Assembly (NCBI RefSeq): GCF_900142575.1
Contig: NZ_FRBI01000022.1
Location: 1 to 64,000 of the forward strand
Source: Actinacidiphila paucisporea
GTDB lineage: Bacteria; Actinomycetota; Actinomycetes; Streptomycetales; Streptomycetaceae
Length of the DNA: 64,000 bases
Direction of reading: 5' to 3'
Shown here: positions 58,681-64,000 of the stretch, piece after piece
How positions within the stretch are numbered: position 1 is the first letter of the stretch
How the letters are laid out: each line of letters opens with the position of its first letter
Position numbers and translations under genes: made by a program
Notes under the pieces: model-generated
Seen by the model: only the letters and a program-made list of their open reading frames with translations
Databases searched by the model: none
What the model was told of the DNA's origin: nothing

Positions 58681-59703
58681 ATGAGGATCGGAATCGTCGG
58701 AGCGACCGGGCAGGTCGGCGGAGTCGTACGCAAGGTGCTGGCCGAGCGCGCCTTCCCGGTGAAGGAGCTGCGGCTCTTCGCCTCGGCGCGGTCCGCGGGC
58801 CGCACGCTGCCGTGGGACGGCGGCGAGGTCATCGTGGAGGACGCGGGTACCGCCGACTACACCGGCCTCGACATCGTGATCTTCTCGGCCGGCGGCGCCA
58901 CCAGCCGCGCCCTCGCGGAGAAGGTCGCCGCCCAGGGCGCCGTCGTGATCGACAACTCCTCCGCCTGGCGCCGCGACCCCGACGTCCCGCTGGTCGTCTC
59001 CGAGGTCAATCCGCACGCCCTGGCCGACCGCCCCAAGGGCATCGTCGCCAACCCGAACTGCACCACGATGGCCGCGATGCCGGTGCTCAAGCCGCTGCAC
59101 CAGGAAGCCGGCCTGGTGGCGCTGGTCGCCACCACCTACCAGGCCGTCTCCGGTTCCGGCCTGTCCGGCGTGGCCGAGCTGCACGGCCAGGCCCGCGAGG
59201 TCGTCGGCGACGCCGACCGCCTCACCTTCGACGGCGACGCGGTCACCTTCCCCGAGCCCGCCGTCTATGCCCGGCCCATCGCCTTCAACGTCGTCCCGCT
59301 CGCCGGGTCCCTGGTCGACGACGGCAGCTTCGAGACCGACGAGGAGCAGAAGCTGCGGCACGAGTCCCGCAAGATCCTGGAGATCCCCGACCTCAAGGTG
59401 TCCGGCACCTGCGTCCGGGTGCCGGTCTTCGCCGGCCACTCCCTCCAGGTCAACGCGAGGTTCGCCCGCGAGATCAGCGTCGAGCGGGCGCGGGAGCTGC
59501 TCGCGCAGGCGCCGGGGGTCGAGCTGTCGGAGATCCCCACCCCGCTCCAGGCCGCCGGCCGCGACCCCTCCTACGTCGGCCGCATCCGCCGCGACGAGAC
59601 CGTCGAGCACGGCCTGGCGCTCTTCCTGTCCAACGACAACCTCCGCAAGGGCGCCGCGCTGAACGCCGTCCAGATCGCCGAGCTGGTCGCCGCCGGACTC
59701 TAA
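58681..59703 (+). CDS. asd: Aspartate-semialdehyde dehydrogenase
   Basis: This 340-aa NADPH-dependent enzyme converts aspartyl phosphate to aspartate semialdehyde for lysine, methionine and threonine synthesis. The nucleotide loop is GIVGATGQVGGVV, the catalytic Cys127 is in IVANPNCTTMAAMP and the acid/base His is in RVPVFAGHSLQVN. It starts MRIGIVGATG after gagagac. It follows a DapA-family gene. Its TAA overlaps the TAG of the convergent M14 gene by the last bases (59700-59703). Confidence 0.96.
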   Translation: MRIGIVGATGQVGGVVRKVLAERAFPVKELRLFASARSAGRTLPWDGGEVIVEDAGTADYTGLDIVIFSAGGATSRALAEKVAAQGAVVIDNSSAWRRDPDVPLVVSEVNPHALADRPKGIVANPNCTTMAAMPVLKPLHQEAGLVALVATTYQAVSGSGLSGVAELHGQAREVVGDADRLTFDGDAVTFPEPAVYARPIAFNVVPLAGSLVDDGSFETDEEQKLRHESRKILEIPDLKVSGTCVRVPVFAGHSLQVNARFAREISVERARELLAQAPGVELSEIPTPLQAAGRDPSYVGRIRRDETVEHGLALFLSNDNLRKGAALNAVQIAELVAAGL

Positions 59704-60995
59704 GCGCTGTCCCGCAGGAGGCGGAAGGCCGTGAGGGCGGTCTTGGACTGCAGGTCGACCTGGGTCGGGACGGGGAGCCAGGTGAGGCCGTGGCTCGCGG
59801 CCAGTTCGTCCGCCCAGCGGGAGAGCCGGCGCGAGGCGGCGACGCGCAGGCGCGCCGCCCCGAGCAGGGCGGAGGTCCCGAGGAGCTGGAGCAGGGCGCC
59901 CGCGGCCCGCAGCGACATGCGGCGGGCCGCGATGTCCAGCGCGGCCACGTGCGCGCAGGACAGCCGCACGGGCGACGGATACAGCCCTTCCCACTCCTCG
60001 GCGACCCGCGGGCCCATCGCGACGAGCCCGTCGGCGACGCGCAGCAGTCGTGCCTCGTCGGCCCCGAGGTGCGGCACCGTCTGCCGCACCTCGGAGAGCA
60101 GGGCGCGGTTCAGCCGGGACTGGTGCCGCAGCAGGACCGCGAGGTCGGCGAGGGCGCGGGCGGGGTCGGGGTGGGGGCTGGAGTCGCAGACGCCGGGGCT
60201 GGTCCACATCGGCACCTCGAACAGCGCGGTCATCCCGCCGTAGGCGTGCGGCCGTATCCACGTGGACCGGCTGACGTCCTCGGGCAGGCTGTCGAACTGG
60301 GCGCGTTCGCCGGGGCTCGGCATGAGGTAGACGCCGGGGCCGGAGGAGCGCCAGTAGAGGGCGTCGTACGTGCCGGTCTGCACGGGCACGTCCCGCTCGG
60401 CGGAGAGCTTGCCCAGGCGCTCGGCGAGCCCGGGCAGGTCCCGGGTGAGCTGGACCCAGCTGCCGCCGATGTCGTTGCCGTGCAACGAGCACTGGAGCAC
60501 CGGGCGCAGCTCGTCGATGAGCCCGATCAGCGTCTGCGACTCCGGGAGCTGGTCGTCGGCCGGGCGGATCGAGGGCGCCCATTCCGGCTGCTCGTCGGCC
60601 GGCGGCCGGAAGGCGTGGCGGAAGTGCTCGGCGGGGGTGCGGCGGACGGCGGGCCCTGCTTCGCTGCGGGCGGTGCCGTCGGGGTCGAGGCAGAGCAGGA
60701 AGTGCCAGGCCGCCCCGGAGCCGACGTGCAGGCGCGGGTCGAGCGCGACGCGTTCGGCGATCCGCAACGCGCTCGCGGCGCCGACCCGTTCGTCGGAGTG
60801 CGGCCCCGCGACGACCAGGACGTTGCGCACCCGGGGCCGGTCGAGGCCGACGGTGAGCAGATGCAGCGGGCGGCCCTCCCGCGACCGGCCGGCCACCCGC
60901 AGGGTGCACAGTCCCGGCCGGAACCGGACCAACGCGGAGGCCGCTGCGACGACCCCCGCGACGCCCGGATACGCATCGACCGTGGAATGGCTCAC
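59700..60995 (-). CDS. M14-family metallocarboxypeptidase-like protein, coupled to a 24-aa peptide gene
   Basis: This 431-aa protein has an N-terminal zinc-carboxypeptidase domain of about 280 residues. Zinc ligands are His66 and Glu69 (AGPHSDER) and His172 (QCSLHGNDIGGSW). The catalytic Glu260 is in ALFEVPMW. About 150 helical residues of unknown type follow. It has no signal peptide, so it should act in the cytoplasm. The GTG start overlaps the stop of a 24-aa peptide gene (GTGA). It is paralogous to the gene at 62424. A role in trimming a small peptide from its C-terminus is the natural hypothesis. Confidence 0.85.
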   Translation of the reverse strand: MSHSTVDAYPGVAGVVAAASALVRFRPGLCTLRVAGRSREGRPLHLLTVGLDRPRVRNVLVVAGPHSDERVGAASALRIAERVALDPRLHVGSGAAWHFLLCLDPDGTARSEAGPAVRRTPAEHFRHAFRPPADEQPEWAPSIRPADDQLPESQTLIGLIDELRPVLQCSLHGNDIGGSWVQLTRDLPGLAERLGKLSAERDVPVQTGTYDALYWRSSGPGVYLMPSPGERAQFDSLPEDVSRSTWIRPHAYGGMTALFEVPMWTSPGVCDSSPHPDPARALADLAVLLRHQSRLNRALLSEVRQTVPHLGADEARLLRVADGLVAMGPRVAEEWEGLYPSPVRLSCAHVAALDIAARRMSLRAAGALLQLLGTSALLGAARLRVAASRRLSRWADELAASHGLTWLPVPTQVDLQSKTALTAFRLLRDSA

Positions 60996-61066
60996 GTCCC
61001 GTTGGAGTTGCTGTCGCCGGTGGTTTCCTTCTTGTCCAGCTGCCTGATGACGATGGTGCTCGCCAT
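60992..61066 (-). CDS. 24-aa peptide, candidate ribosomal-peptide precursor
   Basis: This very short gene has a good ribosome site (gagagggg, 8 bases before the ATG) and a four-base stop/start overlap with the M14 gene. The product begins MASTIVIRQLDKKE and ends TTGDSNSNGT. The first half is hydrophobic/charged, as in leader peptides. The second half is rich in Thr, Ser, Asn and Gly with one acidic residue. There is no Cys. Position beside an E1-like enzyme with an RRE-like domain makes it a likely substrate. That it is translated and modified is inference. Confidence 0.65.
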   Translation of the reverse strand: MASTIVIRQLDKKETTGDSNSNGT

Positions 61067-61100
61067 GCCGAGTCCCCTCTCTGTCCAAGTCGGTTGCAAC

Positions 61101-61114
61101 GCAGGGGAGTTGAC
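61101..61114. promoter_or_regulatory. Shared 14-bp motif, copy 1 (peptide-M14/ThiF divergent region)
   Basis: gcaggggagttgac lies in the 137-bp divergent region between the peptide gene and the ThiF-like gene. A 13/14 match (gcacgggagttgac) occurs at 63809-63822, upstream of the second M14 gene and in the same orientation relative to it. An imperfect dyad gggagtt (61105-61111) and aactccc (61129-61135) includes this copy. Confidence 0.55.
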
Positions 61115-61203
61115 TTCCCACCCCGGGTAACTCCCGTGCCTTGTCAGAGTCCGGCGGCACGGCGACAGTGTCAAGGAGGGTGACGGGGAAGGGGGTGGCC
61201 CGG

Positions 61204-62370
61204 ATGGCGGCAGGGGCGACGGAGGCGGAAATCGGGGGAGCGGACGCGGAGTTGCGGCGGCCGCGGATCAAACCGGAGCACCGGGCGTACCGCACGGTGG
61301 ACGGCAATGTCAGGATCGGCAGCGTCATCTACGGCATCGGCGCGGAGATCATCGACCCGGACGGCTGGATCTGGACGCTCACCCAGCTGATGGACGGCAC
61401 CCGCAGCGGGTCGCGGATCGCCGCCGAGGTCGCGGCGCTGCACCCGGCGGCGGTGCGGCCGGAGACGGTCGAGGCGGCCATCGGCGAGCTGCGGCAGGCC
61501 GGTTACGTGGAGGACGCGGCGGCTCCGCTGCCGCCGGGTCTGGCCGAACGCGACCGGTTGCGGCACACCCGCGGGGTGGCGCTGCTGCGCTGGATGGACC
61601 TCAGCCCGCGTGCCAGCCCCTGGCACGCGCAGCTGCGATTACGCCGGGCCCGCGTGCTGGTGCTCGGCGTCGGCGGTACGGGTGGGGCCGCCGCGCAGAT
61701 CCTCACCGCCGCGGGGGTCGGGCGGCTGCACGTGGTGGACCCCGACACCGTCGAACTGTCCAACCTCAACCGCCAGTTGCTCTACGGTGAGGCCGACATC
61801 GGGAACCCCAAGGCGGACGCGGCGGTGGCCGCGCTGCGCGGCCTGAACTCCGACGCGGCCGTGACCGGCGAGCGCCGGGAGATCCGCGGCCAGGACGCGC
61901 TGGCCGCGCTGATCGCCGAAGGCCCCCCGTACGACGTGCTGGTGCTGGGCGCGGACCGCCCGCCGGAGATCCGCCGCTGGGCGAACCGGGTCTGCCTGGC
62001 CGCGAATCTCCCCTGGGTGGAGGGCGGTTACCGCGGCCCGCTGGTCACCGCGGGTGTGCACGTCCCCGGTTGCGGCCCCTGCTGGGAGTGCCAGCGCGCC
62101 GGCGAGTCCGAGCGCCGCGACCTGCGCCTGCCCCCTGGCCAGGACGAGACCGCCGCCTCCCCCCGGATGCCCTGGAATCCGGCGAGCGCGGTCACCGCGA
62201 CCCTGTCGGGCACCCTCGTCGCCCACGCCGCCCTGGCCCTGCTGACCGGCGTCCCGCCGATGCGCCCCGGCTTCCGCTACGGCATCAACCTGATGTCGCT
62301 GGGCGACCCCGTCCTGCAACGCCACCCCCGCCGCCCCGGCTGCCCGGCCTGCGGCGACCCCGCCGCGTGA
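61204..62370 (+). CDS. ThiF/E1-like adenylyltransferase with N-terminal RRE-like segment
   Basis: This 388-aa protein has two parts. Residues about 15-100 (RPRIKPEHRAYRTVDGNVRI to AIGELRQAGYVED) resemble the PqqD-like peptide-recognition segment of ribosomal-peptide enzymes. An E1/ThiF domain follows. Its ATP loop is GVGGTGG at 155-161, then DPDTVELSNLNRQLLY, and two zinc CxxC sites (CGPCWEC and CPAC). It should adenylate a peptide carboxylate. Leu146 is encoded by TTA (61639-61641), so translation depends on bldA. The ATG at 61204 is preferred, after aaggggg; in-frame GTGs at 61195 and 61168 are alternatives. Confidence 0.83.
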   Translation: MAAGATEAEIGGADAELRRPRIKPEHRAYRTVDGNVRIGSVIYGIGAEIIDPDGWIWTLTQLMDGTRSGSRIAAEVAALHPAAVRPETVEAAIGELRQAGYVEDAAAPLPPGLAERDRLRHTRGVALLRWMDLSPRASPWHAQLRLRRARVLVLGVGGTGGAAAQILTAAGVGRLHVVDPDTVELSNLNRQLLYGEADIGNPKADAAVAALRGLNSDAAVTGERREIRGQDALAALIAEGPPYDVLVLGADRPPEIRRWANRVCLAANLPWVEGGYRGPLVTAGVHVPGCGPCWECQRAGESERRDLRLPPGQDETAASPRMPWNPASAVTATLSGTLVAHAALALLTGVPPMRPGFRYGINLMSLGDPVLQRHPRRPGCPACGDPAA

Positions 62371-62439
62371 GCGCGGGGGTCAAGGCAGCCGGTCCTGCAA
62401 CGCCACCCGCGTGAGCGCGGGGGTCAAGGCAGCCGGTCC
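62363..62439. repeat. Short tandem duplication at the ThiF/M14 junction
   Basis: A 33-bp perfect repeat (62363-62395 and 62407-62439, period 44 bp) covers the ThiF stop codon in copy 1 and the M14 stop codon region in copy 2. A 17-bp piece (gtcctgcaacgccaccc) inside the period is itself a copy of 62311-62327 in the ThiF gene. The junction looks recently rearranged. Two stop codons now exist for each direction, and the duplicated tail leaves both genes intact. Confidence 0.85.
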
Positions 62440-63725
62440 ACGGCCGCGAGCACCGTCCTGGCCTGGAGTTCGACCTGGTCGAAGACCGGCACCCAGCGGG
62501 CGTCGAGCGTCGTGACCAGCTCGCGCGCGCCCGCGTCGAGGCGGCGTTCGAGCCGGCCGCTCAGGCGGCCGGGTTCCGCGGCCGGGTCCGGATCGCCGAG
62601 GGGCTGCTCGTCCAGCAGCCGCAGCAGCATTCCGGCGGCGCGCAGCGGGATGCGGCGGGAGGCGATGTCGAGGGCGGCGACGTGCGCCACCGTCAGCGGC
62701 ACCGGCGGGTCCGCCGCGAGAGTGTCGTAGTCCGCGGCGAGCGCGGCGAAGGCGCCGACCGCGTGCTCCACCCCGCGCAGCAGCAGCGCGGTGCTGCCGG
62801 CCGGCGGCCCCGCGGAGCCGATGACCGGCAGGGCCCGGTCCAGGGTCGCGGTGAGGGCGGCGCCGTCCTTGCGGAGCCTGGCGGCCATCACGGCGACCGC
62901 GTGCGACGGTTCGGGGTGCGGGGTGGGGTCGGCGACCCGGCGGGTGGCCCACATGGGGACCTCGACCAGTGCGGTGAGCCCGCCGTGCCGGTGCGGGCGC
63001 GTCCAGGTCGAGCCGTTGACGTTCTCCGGCTCGCTGGCGAAACGGTCCCGGTGGCCGCCGGGCGGCAGCACGTACACCCCGGGCCCCGAGCCCTGCCAGA
63101 ACAGCGCGTCGTAGGTGCCGACCTGCACGGGGATGTCGAGTTCCGCGGCGAACTTCCCGAACGGCTCGGCCAGGCCCGGGATGTCGGCGGTCAGCTGCAC
63201 CCAGCTGCCGCCGACGTCCGTACCGTGCAGGGTGCACTGCAGGATCGGCCGCAGCTCGTCGATGACGGCCAGCAGCGCGTAGGTCTCGGGGAGTTCGTCG
63301 CCCGCGGCGCGGAAGGAGCCCGCCCACTCGGGCTGTTCGCTGACCGCCGGGCGGTAGGTGTGCCGGAAGTGGACGGCGGGCGGCCGCGGCCCGGCCGGGC
63401 CCGTCTCGTTGAGCACGGTGCCGTCCGGGTCGAGGCACAGCAGGAAGTCCCACGTCAGGTCGGCGTCGGCCATCCGGTCGCGGTCGGCGACCGCCTGCTC
63501 GGCCAGCCACAGCACGGTGCCGCCGCCGGCCTGCTCGTCCGGGTGCGGACCGGCGACCACCAGCACGTGCCGCCTGCCGTGCCCGACCGACAGCAGCCAC
63601 AGCGGCCGCCCGGTCCTGGACTCCCCGGCCAGCCGCATCCGGCACAGGTCCGGGTGCCGCGCGCTGAGCAGGCGGGCCGCCGCCGCGACACCGGACACGG
63701 TCGGATACGCGTCTGGCCCGCGCAT
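62424..63725 (-). CDS. M14-family metallocarboxypeptidase-like protein, second copy
   Basis: This 433-aa paralogue of the protein at 59700 shares domain order and many identical blocks. Zinc ligands are His61, Glu64 (GPHPDEQAG) and His167 (CTLHGTDVGGSW). The catalytic Glu255 is in ALVEVPMW. The C-terminal helical part contains LTVAHVAALDIASRRIPLRA, also in the first copy. There is no signal peptide. The ATG at 63725 has gaggagg upstream. It converges with the ThiF-like gene. The two M14 proteins may act in sequence, or one may have a binding role. Confidence 0.85.
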   Translation of the reverse strand: MRGPDAYPTVSGVAAAARLLSARHPDLCRMRLAGESRTGRPLWLLSVGHGRRHVLVVAGPHPDEQAGGGTVLWLAEQAVADRDRMADADLTWDFLLCLDPDGTVLNETGPAGPRPPAVHFRHTYRPAVSEQPEWAGSFRAAGDELPETYALLAVIDELRPILQCTLHGTDVGGSWVQLTADIPGLAEPFGKFAAELDIPVQVGTYDALFWQGSGPGVYVLPPGGHRDRFASEPENVNGSTWTRPHRHGGLTALVEVPMWATRRVADPTPHPEPSHAVAVMAARLRKDGAALTATLDRALPVIGSAGPPAGSTALLLRGVEHAVGAFAALAADYDTLAADPPVPLTVAHVAALDIASRRIPLRAAGMLLRLLDEQPLGDPDPAAEPGRLSGRLERRLDAGARELVTTLDARWVPVFDQVELQARTVLAAVDRLP

Positions 63726-63871
63726 GGCGGCTCCTCCTCGGCTGGGCGGCTGCTGGCTGCTCGACTGCTCAACACTGCGGGGTGGTGCCGTTCCGATTCC
63801 GTTTCCGCGCACGGGAGTTGACGGTGCGCCCTCGCGGGGACCGCGAGCGCGCCCTGCTCAGACTCTGCGGG
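63726..63871. promoter_or_regulatory. Region upstream of the second M14 gene
   Basis: This region contains copy 2 of the shared motif (gcacgggagttgac, 63809-63822). I looked for a second peptide gene here and found none. The only open frame is an in-frame extension of the M14 gene without its own ribosome site. Confidence 0.5.
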
Positions 63872-64000
63872 TCACTGCCGGGTGTCAAGGGCGCCCCGGC
63901 CCGCCCCGGCCGCCCGGGACCGCGCGATGTCGGGCCCGCGGTACATCCGCTCGGGGATGCGCGCGAGCGTCGACTCGTGGACCCGCGGGCCGAGTCCGTA
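63872..64000 (-). CDS. 3' end of an unidentified gene
   Basis: The last 42 codons of a minus-strand gene continue beyond the window. The visible protein end starts YGLGPRVHESTLARIPERMY and closes with an Ala/Gly-rich tail ending GALDTRQ. Third positions are strongly G/C, which supports coding. The fragment is too short for me to assign a family. It ends 146 bases before the second M14 start and could belong to the same locus. Confidence 0.6.
   Translation of the reverse strand, partial: YGLGPRVHESTLARIPERMYRGPDIARSRAAGAGRGALDTRQ

Noticed and set aside
63726..63812. N-terminal extension or second peptide precursor before the second M14 gene
   Set aside because: The open frame is simply the M14 frame read upstream; no separate stop or ribosome site defines a peptide, and gaggagg marks 63725 as the start.

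Overview
The window is a high-GC actinobacterial chromosome segment, almost certainly from Streptomyces or a close Streptomycetaceae relative. The evidence is the very high third-position GC, frequent GTG starts, ATGA/GTGA translational coupling, actinobacterial markers (mycothiol synthase, GlnR, DUF1416 next to a rhodanese, a DUF47-Pit pair, RsiG, a CsoR like the one of S. lividans) and very rare TTA codons. From memory, the order of the central genes resembles the core of the S. coelicolor chromosome; this was not checked by a search.

Layout. 1-360: 3' end of a 23S rRNA gene, the 5S rRNA gene and the rRNA-operon terminator. 459-3031: an ECF sigma factor with a SnoaL-like tail, a MarR regulator and a divergent quinone oxidoreductase. 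3130-9094: a sugar-uptake locus (LacI regulator, lipoprotein binding protein, two permeases, no ATPase) divergent from a D-2-hydroxyacid dehydrogenase; both promoters and two matching LacI-type operators can be read. 9160-17842: a type IV secretion-like locus with a pilin-like protein, VirB8-, VirB6- and split VirB4-like proteins, a VirD4-like protein with a degenerate P-loop, and a divergent muralytic VirB1-like enzyme. 18059-21993: PAP2 phosphatase, secreted FAD oxidase, a lipoprotein and a small acidic protein. 22062-32527: a copper-type CsoR with its operator, then a phosphate/polyphosphate island (DUF47-Pit, PHO box, pstSCAB, Nudix, CHAD, Ppk).

32827-41584: mycothiol synthase and an MFS transporter, a two-component system beside a trypsin-like protease, a LacI regulator, glnR preceded by a coupled 47-aa ORF, and an alpha/beta hydrolase. 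41769-46515: a MoaD-like protein, membrane proteins, and a sulfur island (putative Cys-containing leader peptide, rhodanese SseA, DUF1416, DsrE). 46663-49195: three consecutive, mutually related, membrane-anchored proteins of unknown function. 49290-54299: a 34-aa membrane peptide, nitrobindin-like protein, Fur-family (Nur-like) regulator, YgfZ-like protein, Dtd, the c-di-GMP-binding anti-sigma factor RsiG and an Eis-like acetyltransferase. 54348-57720: a TTA-containing small membrane protein and a coupled GntR-HAD-phosphotransferase set. 57758-59703: a DapA-family enzyme followed by asd.

59700-63725 holds the most unusual locus. A 24-aa peptide gene is translationally coupled to an M14 metallocarboxypeptidase-like gene. 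It is divergent from a ThiF/E1-like adenylyltransferase with an N-terminal PqqD/RRE-like segment and a TTA codon. A second M14-like gene converges on the ThiF gene. No YcaO, lanthionine synthetase or radical SAM enzyme is visible. This looks like a small ribosomal-peptide modification system that I cannot match to a known class. The last 129 bases hold the 3' end of another minus-strand gene.
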